DNA of 64,000 nt from Dichetophora obliterata (GCA_963920525.1 OY986437.1:30423063-30487062); one strand, 5' to 3'; counted from the stretch's first letter, positions 25,674 to 36,809 are shown. Made by a program: numbers and translations. Notes: generated from the letters alone by a model not told the origin.

Positions 25674-26707
25674 CCCTCACGGCTTCCTTAAATTTTTAAA
25701 CAAAATGGTTCCATTGTATCATGATAGAAGAATACATGTAGATGCACTAAATAAGAGCATACTGCCGGAAATGTCAAAACGAAGCAAACATTTTTATTTA
25801 TTTTCTTTTGTTTCCATTCGCCACACAGCTGGATTTGACAGACATGGCAGTATGGAAAGAGAGCACAGTCAGCGCTGCAGCTACCTCTATCCTTATACCA
25901 TGTATTGTATGCGTACGCATATACAAAAATAAGGTCTGTTCGCGTAATAGAATGCAAACGAAATATTTCAAAAGTTTTTACTAGAAAGTGCCTGAAAAGC
26001 GTTCGTTTACTGAGAGAATTGTGTAATAGAGAGGAAATCACATTTTCCTTTTCAAGTTTCAAGTTCAAGTTTTTTAAAGTTTTTACAAGAAGATTTTCAT
26101 GTTGTAAAAATATGAAAACTGTCAAATGGTGGATGTGCGCATGTAGCAGCTGAGTTTTTTTAGATTTTCTTAGACGTATTTGATATTTTTCATTATTTTA
26201 CCAGAAAAGCGTTCGTTTACTTTTTAAAGTTAAATTCAATTCTCTCTCAATGTTATTACTTTTGACGTTTTTCATTTTTTACCAGAAAAGTACACGAACA
26301 GATCTACTATGTAACGAGTCAGAAATCGCAAACATTGCATGTGTGTAATGCACCAACAAAATCGTGAGTTTTTTGTTGTTTTTGTTGAATTTTTTTTTTG
26401 TTTTGTTCAGAAAAATATTTGACAGTTCAGTTGTTTTGGACATGAAAAGTTACGTATTGGTTCTTGCAAAAAACGAAATGCTTTGCAAGTAAAATTGTAT
26501 GCGTGCGCATACACAAGAACCATTACGTAACTTTTCGTGTCCAGAACAACTGAACTGTCAAATGGTTTTGTTGATTATTTCAAATGGTTAACCTGCCCTA
26601 AATTAGATATTTTACTAATTTTCATTATAATCCGTCTAAGCATATATGGCCTATGACCAAGTAAAGTTGCAAGTTGTATGCGCCCGCATACAAAGAACCC
26701 TTGAGGG
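25674..26707. mobile_element. piggyBac-like non-autonomous element
   Basis: The sequence reads TTAA then CCCTCACGG at the left and TTGAGGG then TTAA at the right (TTAA at 25670-25673 and 26708-26711). TTAA duplication and CCCT...AGGG termini are the piggyBac hallmark. Inside, three palindromes of the form TGTATGCG-N3-CGCATACA-like occur near 25907, 26495 and 26674, and CAGAAAAGCGTTCGTTTAC-type words recur near 25990 and 26202. A 145-codon minus-strand frame (25688-26125) has no transposase motif. The terminal match is only about 9-10 bp, so confidence is moderate. Confidence 0.68.
26417..26563. repeat. 50-bp-arm inverted repeat (hairpin)
   Basis: The left arm begins ATTTGACAGTTCAGTTGTT and the right arm ends AACAACTGAACTGTCAAAT. 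The arms match over about 50 bp with few mismatches around a loop of about 48 bp. It lies inside the piggyBac-like element, either as part of it or as a nested miniature element. There is no clear target duplication of its own. Confidence 0.8.
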
Positions 26708-26711
26708 TTAA

Positions 26712-27060
26712 TATGTATTTTTTTTGTTTGTTAAAATACTCAGAAATTTTGTTCTGTATTTAGCACACAAATTTCTCTATTTGCATAAAATTGCTGATTA
26801 TGTATAATGATATCAGTATGGATTCAATAAATGTCCGCACCCGTTCTGCGAAGTGATTTCTTTCGAAAATTGTTGGCGATGGAATATCCTCAACTTCATC
26901 ATAATCAGATTTATCACTTTCATATCGTCGTTAAGTCAATAAGCATCTTATTGAATACTGTAAAATGAGCAACAGTTACCTTGCAAATTCAAAAAATCTC
27001 TTTACTTACACAAAACATATATATATATATATATAAAAAAACACACAGCACAAGATACAA
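26712..27060. other. Spacer with (AT)n tract
   Basis: AT-rich sequence with an (AT)n run at 27017-27036. No gene seen. Confidence 0.4.
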
Positions 27061-27467
27061 TGGCCCATTATCATAGTCAAAATAAAAATCTACTCTAAAT
27101 TTACAGCCCTATTCTGGCAAATTAACAAATTGTTAACCAGTATTTTGAATATTTCTATGTGTTTTTTGTATTTTTTTTTATTTCAAAACAAAACTTGAAG
27201 CTCAAAAATAAAAAATTATGATAAAAATTGTCAACTGCTTTTCAGTTATTGACAATTTCATTAAAAAAATTTGTTTTTTAAGCTTTAAATTTTGTTTTGA
27301 AAACAACAAACACACAGAAATATTCAAAATACTGGTTAACAATTTGTTAATTTGCCAGAATAGGGCTGTTAGTATAAGCATTTTTGACAGTTTTTTAATA
27401 TAATATGTTGTCAAAAACTTGCACTAAATTTAGAGTCTACTTCTATTTTGACTATGATAATGGGCCA
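27061..27467. mobile_element. Short inverted-repeat element hosting a nested MITE
   Basis: The termini TGGCCCATTATCATAGTCAA and its inverse (ending TGGGCCA at 27467) continue into matching AAATCTACTCTAAATTT and AAATTTAGAGTCTACTT arms. Removing the nested element at 27104-27368 leaves about 140 bp. No target duplication for the outer element was convincing. Confidence 0.65.
27104..27368. mobile_element. PIF/Harbinger-like MITE, copy 1 (265 bp)
   Basis: The ends CAGCCCTATTCTGG and CCAGAATAGGGCTG are flanked by TTA on both sides (27101-27103 and 27369-27371). A 3-bp TWA duplication is typical of PIF/Harbinger. The inverted arms extend for more than 60 bp. The same element occurs at 42808-43068 with its own TTA duplication, which fixes the ends. 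Confidence 0.85.
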
Positions 27468-28484
27468 ATAACTTTTATATCTTTCAACGCAAGCTCACAA
27501 AGATGCCATGCAAATTTTTTTCATGCTGTTGCAGTGCATCCCAATCAGCCAAACAAGCTTAGAATAGGCTTGTAGTAAGCTTACAAGCGTAAGCATTGTG
27601 CTTGGAAAAAGCTTGTAAAAGTGGTTGTAAAATGCTTTCAAGTAATTGTAGAATAAGCAAAAGAGAACTCTTGGAAAAATATTCCTTTCTGTAATATTAT
27701 TACAATCGTTTACAATTCAATTGGATATAAGTGTTGTAAATAAGCTTGCTACAATACTTTCTTTGCAATTGGAAAAAGTGTTGTAAAAGTATTACTGAAC
27801 ATAATTATTAAATAATTGGAAGTAAGTATAATTGTAAGTTATTTACAACTGTTTATAAAAAAAGACACAGTTTCGATAGAATCGTAAGTATAGACGTAGA
27901 ATTCCTTTTTACGCAGTAATAGAGAAAAATTCTGATTTTCGCGTGTTTATTCTTCAAAATTTTTTAAGGTATTTCATCTTCTAAATAAAAATTATTCAAT
28001 AACAAATTTGTTGTTGTTGTCCTTCTTTAAACTTACCTGATCTTAAAAGCTCACTATTAAATTCATCTAAAAATTTGTTTTGTTTGATAAAAAGTTTTCA
28101 TTTGATATTTATGGTGATGAATTTGTTGTTCTTTTTCATTTGGTAAAACTTCAACTGGTTAAAACTAAATGTAATTCAAAGTTATGTTTAATTAATGGAA
28201 ATAAATATGGGAAAATTTGAATTATTTAGTTTTCCTGTAGTAAAGAGCACATACATATATGTATATTTTAAAAGTAATTTAAAATTAAAATTTTAGTTAA
28301 CAAAACAAACTTTTAAAATGGAAAGAATATAATGCATAATAAAAATAGTTCGAATTTATTATGGTACTTAAAAAATTAATGCAGTTTTTTAAACACAACG
28401 CATGCTTAGTAACGCATGCGCAAATTTACGTAGTAGTATACATACATGCAGAAAATAAACATTCGTTTTATTCGTACTCCAACT
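27468..28484. other. AT-rich spacer
   Basis: Contains many TTGTAAA/AAGCTTGTAA words near 27550-27850 without a clean period. No gene recognised. Confidence 0.4.
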
Positions 28485-28580
28485 CATGGCAGAATAACCA
28501 GGTAGGGCCGACTCGGAGAGGAATGAAGTAGAAAGCAGAAAAAAGCGAGCTAGTTGTCAAATACAGCTGTTCTTGTCGAG
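28485..28580. mobile_element. Orphan end of CATGGCAGAAT hAT MITE
   Basis: Starts CATGGCAGAATAACCAGG and matches, over about 95 bp, the inverted right end of the element at 57299-58066, including GAATGAAGTA and GCGAGCTAGTTGTCAAA. The opposite end is missing here, so the copy is truncated. It lies 78 bp from the Transib element. Confidence 0.7.
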
Positions 28581-28657
28581 TAAAAATTAAGAACATCTAA
28601 AAAAATTTCAGCTTACTGAACCAACAACAATTACCAAGCAAATCTAAAACAGCGACG

Positions 28658-28684
28658 CACTGTGGGATTTTGGCTGCAAAAACC
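28658..28684 (+). other. Transib left terminus, 12-RSS-like signal
   Basis: Heptamer CACTGTG at 28658-28664, an 11-bp spacer, then GCAAAAACC at 28676-28684. The vertebrate RAG signal consensus is CACAGTG plus ACAAAAACC separated by 12 or 23 bp. The nonamer-like box matches at 8 of 9 positions. The heptamer matches at 6 of 7 and keeps the essential CAC. Confidence 0.65.
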
Positions 28685-29388
28685 CCCTTTTTTGAGTGTA
28701 AAATATCAAAAATGTAATGATGCAGTTTTGTAGAGAATTGTTTAATTAAGATAAATTCATCATACAATTTTTTCTACAATTTTTTTTTTTACAAAATAAC
28801 GCGGTAAAGTCACCTAAACGAAATTCTGCAGTAACTGCCTTAGATTTTCATCCCATTTCAATGGGCTGGAAACATAATTTCTTTTTCTCGTATCTATATG
28901 ATGTAAGAATATTTGAAAAATATAGTATTTCAGCATTAATTTAGAAGTAAAGGAATTGCATTACCGTAATGTTTTAATATATATTTAGGTTCTTTTTTGA
29001 AGGCACTCAAAAAGTCAGTGTTTTTAGTTTTTCTTGGACAAAAAAAAGGTGAGCGTTATCGATCGTTGTGTTCTGGTTGCAAAAAAATGAAAGGTGGGAC
29101 TGTCTTCTTTAAATTTACTCAAAAAAATCCACCAACTTTTCTCAATATTTTACAAACGCATAAATTTTATAAAAAAAGTCAATAGTAGTACAACGAAATT
29201 TTGCAATTAAATGTAATAAAAAAAGTGTGCCTACTTTTAGGCATACACTTTAGCAACAATTTGTTAATAACTGATTGACAGCAATTCCAAAGAAAAGCAT
29301 AACAAAATAAAAAACAAAAACATATGATTAGGTAAATAAAATTTGGTAGACCAAAAGTGTAATAAAATTGTGAAAAATAATTATTAAA

Positions 29389-31295
29389 ATGAGTTCATTT
29401 TCTGTATCATATCATGAATTGTGTATGGAACTTATTAACTGTGGTAATAATGTTAATTTATTAACGGATTTTATAAAAGCAAAAAACTCGGTGCTTACGA
29501 TTAATGAAATCAAAATAGTGACAAAAAACATTCATTAGCGATTTCTTGGTAATTTTTGTAAACGCTGGGCGGAATCGCACAAAATAAAAGCGTATTTCTT
29601 TCAGAAAAATGATGTCTGGCTAAAAAGTAAGTTGCTAAACAAAAATCATTTATTGCTAACTTTGTAAACCATAACAAATTTTTTTAAGATATATTTGAAG
29701 TATCACTTGCTGATGATCAACCTTGTTGTTCAAGGAACAAGGGAAGGCCAGTTAAGGAATTCGATGATTGCAAATATCGTAGTAAAAGCTGCCGATTTAA
29801 CATCCCAGTACAGCCAACAACAATTAAAAATGGCAAGTGGAGTTACCGACTCAAAAATTAAATCATTTTCATATATTCCTTCGTCTACTGCGCTAGCGTT
29901 ATTGCTGGATGCAGAGTTAACAAAACATCAATACGAAACAATAAAAAATGTTTTGAAAGGAGAGGGATATGATATTTTACCACCTTATATAAAGGTATCT
30001 GAGGAGAAGAAAAAATGTTATCCCAATGAAATCCGAGTATCAGAAAAGGAAGCGTCTGCAAGCTTGCAAAGTATGATGGATCACACCACAAAGCGTCTCT
30101 TTGAAAGTTTTTCAAGCGAAAAGGTTAATGGTATGACAAATTCAAATTACACTCTTACGTCGAAGTGGGGTTGCGATGGTTCTTCGGGTCATGCAGAGTA
30201 CAATCAGAGTTTGCCACCTGATGTCAGCGATAGAAGTCTGCTATTAGCATCGATGGTGCCTTTAAGTTTGAAAACAAACACTGAAGAAGAACAATGGCGC
30301 AATAAAAGTCCATCATCAACAAGGTATTGTCGACCACTTTTCTTCGAATTTACTAAGGAGACTAAACAAAAAGTGTTAACCGTTGTTGAGAACATTAAAT
30401 CAGATATTGCTGCTTTGGGGAAAACGAATGTTGAAGTATTCGGCAAACAGTTCAATGTAACGCACAATTTAGTATTTACGATGCTAGATGGAAAAACGGC
30501 TCAGACAATTACAGGTACAGCTTCATGCGCCGTATGTTACATTTGTAATGCAAAGCCCTCTGAAATGAACCATTTGGACAAAATTTCAATGAGGCTTGTA
30601 AATTGGGCATTTCGTCATTACACGCCCGAATAAAATTTATGGAATGTATACTCCATATAGCGTATAACTTGCCTTTTCAAAAGTGGTCTGCGATCGAAGC
30701 AAGAAATAAGATTTTAAAACAAGAGAACAAGGATCGAATTCAGACGGCATTTAAAGAAAGAATGAATTTGAGAGTGGATGCTGTACAACAAGGATCTGGC
30801 ACTTCGAACAATGGCAATACCTCAAGGCGTTTCTTCTCCAATCCTGCACTTGTTGCTGATATAACTGGTGTTAATGAAGAACTAATAGATCGCTTCCGAA
30901 TCATTCTGCAGATAATAACGTGTGGACAGAAAGTTGATAGTGTGAAGTTTCAAAAATTTGCATGGGATACAGCTGAGCTATTTGTTCAAAAATATAAGTG
31001 GTACTTTATGCCTGTAACTGTGCATAAAGTACTTATACATGGAAAGGACATTATTGATGCAGCAGTACTTCCTATTGGTATGCTATCCGAGGAAGCAGAA
31101 GAAGCACGCAATAAAGATTACAGAAACTATAGATTAATGTTTTCTAGAAAGTGCAATAGAACTGCAACAAATACTGATGTTTTCCATCGTCTGCTTGCAT
31201 CATCTGATCCATATATAAGTAGTATAAGACGTCAGCCGCATAAAAATCTATTAGAACTAGATGATGTAGTTAAAGAAATGATAGTTGAAGAATAA
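29389..31295 (+). pseudogene. Transib transposase (RAG1-core-like), disrupted
   Basis: A DDE recombinase that would cut and paste the element. Exon 1 runs from ATG 29389 to 29626 and exon 2 from 29689 to TAA at 31293-31295. The 62-bp intron has GTAAGT and TTTTTAAG boundaries, and the frame is kept across it. Lesions are TAG at 29536-29538 (codon 50), a frameshift near 29795-29805 after a GRPVKEFDDCKYRSK segment, and a second near 30580-30600. Key RAG1-type residues can be placed by eye. The first Asp is in KWGCDGSSG (30175-30177, equivalent to D600). The second is in FTMLDGKT (30487-30489, D708). A CxxC finger follows at CYICNAKP, and two His in VHKVLIHGKDI match RAG1 H937/H942. The Glu is in SEEAEEARNK (31101-31103, E962). 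Segments such as STRYCRPLFFEF and RMNLR...GNTSRRFF also follow the RAG1 core order. No RAG2-like gene is nearby. Some lesions could be assembly errors. Confidence 0.93.
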
Positions 31296-31765
31296 AATTT
31301 ATAATTTATAATATAATTTTATAGTACAAATTTGACTTTTATTTGCAATGATTGGTTAATTAAAAAAAAAACGCTAAGCCATGGCCCCCTAATTTTTTTT
31401 GCAAATGTTCAGCTAACATATTAGTCTTTAGTTATTTATATAGATGTAAGTGCTGCTTGGCATCGATCACAAACTACAAAGGCTTAAATCTGTTTTTTTG
31501 AAAATCGTGAAAAATTAAATTTATCATATGGGCGTTGGGCGTGGCACTTAAAATTTTAATATAATTGAGGACTCAAATGCAACCACTGGTAGTAATTTTT
31601 ATTAATATACATATGAAAATAAGGAAAATACAACGTCTTTTAGTTTTACGTCATATGGGAGGTAGGCGTGGTTGTGGGCGGATTTTAACAAAAATTTATT
31701 TTTCATCTAATTTGGCAATATGAGAGATGTGTGCCAAATTTCAAAGCCCTACCTCGATTCCTTCG

Positions 31766-31803
31766 ATTTTTTGCAGCAGCTTGTATGAAGAAATCCCACT
31801 GTG
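31766..31803 (-). other. Transib right terminus, 23-RSS-like signal
   Basis: Read inward on the minus strand: CACAGTG at 31803-31797 is identical to the vertebrate heptamer consensus. A 22-bp spacer follows, then GCAAAAAAT at 31774-31766, which matches the nonamer consensus at 6 of 9 positions. The spacer is exactly 11 bp longer than at the left end. Confidence 0.6.
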
Positions 31804-31808
31804 CGACG

Positions 31809-32164
31809 TACAGAAAAGAGCAAGATCACAGCGGTTGAGCAGCGTTAGAGGGGATGAGCCGAATCGTCCACAGAAAATAAACATAACTTTGCTTACTATG
31901 TCCCGCTTTTCACTCGTTACACACGAAAATTCTCGAGCACTTCACTAGCAAGATCTCTTTGTTCCGCTTTTCACTCGGCAATAATTGCCTTTGCCGCAAG
32001 CAGTTTGTGGATTATTCGCCCGCATGAGGGGGCTTACGAAAGTCCCCTTTAGACCTAAGTAGGCAACAAACTACTTACGGCGAAAGCAATTATTACCCAT
32101 AGAATTGCCAAGTGAAAAAACGGCCCTTTGCAGCACATGCAGAACCAAAACAACAATATCAGCA
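31809..32164. repeat. Inverted repeat (MITE-like) 31964-32123 and flanks
   Basis: CCGCTTTTCACTCGGCAATA at 31964 is matched in reverse by a gapped arm ending TTGCCAAGTGAAAAAACGG at 32123. Inner arms TTGCCTTTGCCG and CGGCGAAAGCAATTATT also pair. The total is about 160 bp, with no confirmed target duplication. The upstream words CCCGCTTTTCACTCG near 31903 repeat the terminus. Confidence 0.55.
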
Positions 32165-32172
32165 GCTAGTAG

Positions 32173-32660
32173 CAAAGTTGCCAGTTATGTTGGAAAAATT
32201 AGAATTTTTCTTTCTGGGGATTCCTATTAAATTTTTTAATTCAGCGTGGCATTTTTTAATTGGCGTGGGAATTCAGCGGGGTATTATTTATATTTCCGTG
32301 GGAGTTTGGTTATATTCTTCTTACATTTTTTTTTCGTATTTAGTAAGCAAAGTTTCTTTGTGGTATTTCTAAATGTTTTTTAAATTATTTGTGAATATAG
32401 GACTTATTGAGGTATTTCTTAATGCAAATGAGATTTTTGTGGCAATTGTAAATGCATATGGAATTTGTGGTGGCATTTTTAAAACGCGTGGTATTTTTGT
32501 GATAATTTTTAATGATGGTAAGATTTTTTTTGATATTTTTTATTGCGGCAGAAACTTTTTTGTTTATCTGTACAATGGTAATTTTTGTTGTATTTAATTT
32601 ATGTTATTGTGAAAAGTAACTTTTTGTTGGAATTGTTTTAAATTTTAGCTGGCAACTATG
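32173..32660. mobile_element. hAT MITE with GTTGCCAG ends, copy A (488 bp)
   Basis: The ends CAAAGTTGCCAG and CTGGCAACTATG are flanked by an 8-bp duplication, GCTAGTAG (32165-32172 and 32661-32668). The interior is packed with GTGGTATTTTT and GTGGGAATTC-like words in one orientation. The same vocabulary, inverted, fills the arms of the larger relative at 50713-53229. No transposase is present. Confidence 0.9.
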
Positions 32661-32668
32661 GCTAGTAG

Positions 32669-32907
32669 TAGTATATTTTTTGAAGCCACAAACTGGCTCT
32701 CTATCTACATGCATCTGTATTCTCTATTGCATTACAACCCAGCAAGCCATGAATGTTACTGTGCCAGCTAAACGGTACTTAAAACGGCAGCGTCTGATTT
32801 GCTGGTATGAAAACGACATGTTCTTGTACCTTTAAACCGTTCTCTATATAAATGTGAAGTCCTTTTTTATAAATTTTTTTTTTCTAAATAACCTTGTTAT
32901 TTATTAT
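32669..32907. other. Spacer
   Basis: Unique-looking sequence. No gene or repeat is supported. Confidence 0.4.
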
Positions 32908-33292
32908 GTTGATTTTACATGATTTAAATACAAATTCTAAGTGTTTGATAGTTTAAATCATACTTGATTTTAAATACAAATTCTAGTTGTCTGATAGTTT
33001 AAAATCGTTTATTGAACTTAAGGTCAAAGTTAGAACAATTAATTGCTCTAACAAGTTAATCAATCAGCTAGTGATGTTTTTTTCTTTTAATATTGAAAAT
33101 GTTGTTGATGTTGTTTCTTTGAAAAAAATTCGTTAGAGCAATTAATCGTTCCAACATGACCTAAAGATCAATATTTTATTGATTTTATTGATACTTTAAA
33201 CAACTAGAAACAACTAGAAATTGTATTTTAAATCAAGAATGATTTAAACTATCAAACATTTAGAATTTGTATTTAAATCATAGAAAATCAAC
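32908..33292. repeat. Foldback repeat with internally duplicated arms (385 bp)
   Basis: The left end GTTGATTTTACATGATTT pairs with the right end AAATCATAGAAAATCAAC. Arms of about 190 bp are mutually inverted. Within each arm a unit of about 55 bp (TTTAAATACAAATTCTA...GATAGTTTAAA) occurs twice. The centre pairs TTAGAACAATTAATTGCTC with GAGCAATTAATCGTTCCAA. The target duplication is unclear. Confidence 0.8.
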
Positions 33293-35214
33293 ATTAATAT
33301 ACAACTTAATAAATGACACGCTTATACGAAACACACAATGAATAGTTTGCTGACAACGAAACGGTCCGCTTCAGTGCTTTTAAAAGTGAACACCGTTTTC
33401 TACCGAGCCGATTGGCTATCTGGAAAACGAAAAACATGAAAAGCAACTGATGTGTATTTATATATGTATGTTTTACACACATATTAATAAAAACAACAAC
33501 AACAACAACAACAACAAAAGCAGCACAACAACGAACGACGTGATAACGAACCAAACAAGCAAACACAACAACAACCTTAAAAACAGCATAAGCAGCTACT
33601 GCAGCTAAGCAGCTTATGCATATCTCATACGAATATATGAATTTTTCATCTTCTTAGATTTTGCTATTTTATTAGATATTCGTTTTATTCCCACTAAAAC
33701 TGATATTTTGGCATTTTTTGTTTCTGTAGGTATACCCCAAAGTGTCAAATATCACTTTGAAAAAATTCGTGAAAATGACCCCCATACAACCCGCGCTGTA
33801 AGACGTAATTCTACGTCAAAATTGGAAAAAGGTGTTATAAAAATAATGTTTGTGAATTAGTTACAAACGATTAGCTATAAATAAGTTGATAGAAAAAAAC
33901 CCATTTCTAAGTGTTGCGTAAATCTCGAAATCGGAAGCAATTAGTTGTTTGAAATCCCGCTTTACTAACTTTAGGTGTCTCTTTAAACATTTCTCGCCTT
34001 TGAATAAAACATTCCCAATTTAAAAAACTTTCCGAAACGGCATTAAAAACCCATTTAAATAAATGCATGAAAATGAAAAAAATTTAAATTCAATTTTATT
34101 AAAGTTTTCAATCCATAACCACGACGACTCTCTAAGGTTTGCCTCATTTCAAACAAGCTTGAAAACATATGTTCAACATTCACAAAACTCAACCATAAAA
34201 CAGTTGAAAACTTTGACCCTTGTCAACATGCTGCCAATTATTAATTTTTAGAAATGAGCTCCACAAAAAGGCAGTGCATAAAATTTTGTCACACTAATAA
34301 TCACCAGGGCGCAGTGGCAGGCCTCGTTGCGCACTACAAAAGTTTGAAAGGGAGTAAAAACAAACGCATACTTACGGGACACAATACAGTTCCAACGCCA
34401 AAATCTGCTTAACTACCGCAAAAATGCAACTTTTAAACTTTGGCATTTAATTAAACGAAAAAACACAGACGGACAGACTTATGCCTAAAAATAAAGTTAC
34501 AGCAACGTTTTTAGTTGCATGGAGTGGCGACGGCAATGGAAACGATGGCGGCGGTTAATGGATCTCACAAAGTGCCGTCAGAGCATTTAGGGTTAAAACA
34601 ACCAGTGCTTGGCCAGAGTAACTCAGCAAGCGGAAAACGAATTAGTGCCATAACACATGTTTTTGCCTGTTTTATATTTTCATGTCAGCGGGGGGTGGGT
34701 TAAAGGACGAGGTCAAAGGGTGTTGCAAAACTATTGAAACAAATTTCTGCAAGGGCGTCATTAAGGCAACCGCTAATGTAGTGGCACAACTTTAAGCAAA
34801 AAAAAAAAAAAATAAGAAAACAAGAAAATACAACAAACACGCACGCATAGTCACAAAATTTTGATTCGAGAAAATATAAATGGAAACGGAAGCGGCACCG
34901 GGTACGGAAGCGGATACGGAACTTCCACTCGAAAGACTCTACGCGTTTTGATAAATGAGCATCGGGCGACACTTAATATTTTTGGTGATATAGGAAGGAA
35001 TGCCGTGTGTGTCAGGATGCGGTATGCAGAGTGGTATAAAAGGCCGAAAATATATGTTTTTCCCTTTTTTTTCTTCCAAACAGCTACAAGTTCTTATTGT
35101 GTAGCTGGTTTTCTCATGCTGTTGTTGTTATTGCGGTTATTAACAATAATACCAGAGCAACGAGTTTCATTCGCACTGCAGTGAAGACAGCAGTGGCCAA
35201 ATGGGTGGTTGCCG
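33293..35214. other. Unique-looking spacer, no gene supported
   Basis: Contains an (AAC)n microsatellite at 33492-33519 and a short GGAAGCGG/GGATACGG-rich patch near 34880-34920, which explains the glycine/serine-rich open frame there. Two A-rich tracts are present. No domain or RNA gene was recognised. It may be ordinary intergenic or intronic host DNA. Confidence 0.5.
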
Positions 35215-35280
35215 CACAGTGGGACAGAGCCCTACTGATTCAACGAAATTGACTGTCTAGTCGTAGAATTTGAGCTAGTG
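35215..35280 (+). repeat. Transib-like terminal arm, left-facing copy
   Basis: Begins CACAGTGGGACAGAG and ends AATTTGAGCTAGTG. The start repeats the CAC(A/T)GTGGGA terminus of Transib-type elements. A matching inverted arm lies at 43982-44046 and shares CACAGTGGGAC and GTCGTA(A/G)AATTTGAGCTAGTG. The flanking pentamers (TGCCG and CACCG) do not agree, so the two arms may come from different copies. Confidence 0.55.
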
Positions 35281-36539
35281 AATAAGTTTTTCATGATAAT
35301 ATTAGTTTTTAAGTTGCACTAGAAAAGACTAAAAATATGACATTAAGGGAGGTTTTAGGCAAAAGCTGTAAAAATGAGGCATATTTTTGAAGATGTTTTC
35401 TAAAAAAGTTTATTCTATATGTATAAAAAAAAAATTGCATTTGCATTTTGATTTTACATCATCAGTTTAAGTAAAAAAATGTTTTGTTTTTCTTAACACA
35501 TACATATTTTATATACATAAAGATGGCGCTTTTTGTATATAAAGTTGGTGTGCTTAAAAAGTGGAAATCGAGCCACACCATAGGCCGGCTCCAGATCGTC
35601 ATAAAATGAAAAACAAGAATTCATTCGACCCGAAAATATTAAAAATTAAGCAAATAATGAAGCGTGAAAAAAGTCGAAAATTTTACGTTATTTTTGACCA
35701 TATTTTTGCGTATAAAAACAAGGCAAATTTTCCACAGACGCTAACTTGGGTAAAAGATGTGTAGTAATTCAGTACAAACAGAATAAAAAAAGAAAAATTT
35801 TAATCAGCCAATTAGTTTGTTTGCTGTAGTGTTTCCCGTTTTGAAAAAGTATGTTTCGAGAAAAACGCGTTCAAAGTTACTATGGTTAGTTAAATTTACT
35901 CTGGCGCACTGGGTTTAAAACGCTGTAGAATCTGTATTATAAGCTGGATTGATTTGAAAAATTTGTTTATATATTCTTGAATAGTTGCACAATAATAAAT
36001 TTAAAAAAAAAAAATCGATTTTCAAAAAATTGTTAGCCTAAAACCTCCTAACTAACTATATTTTCTAAACTAATTTGAGTTAGCCAAAAATAATTTTTTC
36101 TTTTAATTAATTATTTATTTTTTTAGTAACATGAGTACACTAAGAGCTATGTTTTTTTAATAGCACAACATCTATTTACATAAAATTTTAATTTGTTTAC
36201 TTAGCTACGAACACTTGTGAGAAAAAAGTGAATTTTTATTTTTACTGCATTCAGCTTCAACTAACAGAAAGCCGTAATGAATATCTGATCACTTAAATTT
36301 TTATGTGAATTCAACAACGCTTTCAGAAACAGAACAAACTTTGTGACGTGGTTTTATCAAAGGCTGACGTAAAACTCAGTCGCTGCAGGGTCCTGTGAAA
36401 AGGTCTACTAACTCTCAAAAATTATTTTGATAAAAAGAGACGCAGGGTTTTCAGTAATTCACAAAGTTACTTTATTGAATACGTTATCCTTATTATAACC
36501 TCTTAGTTATGCAGCTTCGGCTAGTCGGGGCTTAAAAAT
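35281..36539. other. AT-rich region with 13-bp inverted pair
   Basis: GGAGGTTTTAGGC (about 35349) and GCCTAAAACCTCC (about 36040) are exact inverses about 690 bp apart. Near 36310 a segment reading CAACAACGCTTTCAGAAACA resembles the tandem repeat at 38330-40935. No gene recognised. Confidence 0.45.
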
Positions 36540-36772
36540 CAGTTGGTAATCGATTTAGTACTCGGTCATCAGTTGGTAATTGCGTTAGAAGCCGGTAATC
36601 AGTTGGCAATCGCTTTGGTAATCGGTAACCAGTTGGTACTCGCTTCAGTAATAGATTGGTAATCGCTTCGGTAATGGGTAATTAGTTGGTAATCGCTTCG
36701 GTAATCAGTAATCGGTTGGTAATAGCTTCGGTAATCGGTAGTCCGTTGATAATCGCTTCGGTAATCGGTTGA
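36540..36772 (+). repeat. 30-bp minisatellite, about 8 copies
   Basis: Diverged tandem units of CAGTTGGTAATCGCTTCGG followed by TAATCGGTAAC, with a period of 30 bp. It shares the TAATCGGTA word with the unrelated-period array at 61304-61640. Confidence 0.85.
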
Positions 36773-36809
36773 CAACTGCTAAAAAGGAATGCTCCGTTAT
36801 TTTTAATAC

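Larger units (their letters stand above)
28658..31803 (+). mobile_element. Transib (RAG1-superfamily) DNA transposon, full length
   Basis: A 3,146-bp element bounded by the inverted ends CACTGTGGGATTT (left) and AAATCCCACTGTG (right). It is flanked by a 5-bp duplication, CGACG (28653-28657 and 31804-31808). GC-rich CGNCG-type 5-bp duplications and CAC-starting ends are the Transib hallmark. It contains one transposase gene in two exons, carrying the RAG1-type catalytic and zinc residues. The ends are intact and the gene is not (one stop, two frameshifts), so it would be immobile unless helped in trans. Both ends and the target duplication are near perfect, which suggests a fairly recent insertion. 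Confidence 0.96.

Noticed and set aside
25688..26125. 145-codon minus-strand open frame inside the piggyBac-like element
   Set aside because: No piggyBac transposase motif. Cysteine- and phenylalanine-rich, and overlapped by frames on the other strand. Probably chance.
29885..30467. Antisense frames across the Transib gene
   Set aside because: Shadows of the transposase reading frame.
28658..31803. RAG2-like partner gene (ProtoRAG-type element)
   Set aside because: Nothing kelch-like is encoded between the ends or on the opposite strand. The element fits single-gene Transib.
34861..35184. Frame with glycine/serine-rich start
   Set aside because: Generated by a short GGAAGCGG/GGATACGG repeat patch, with no further motif.
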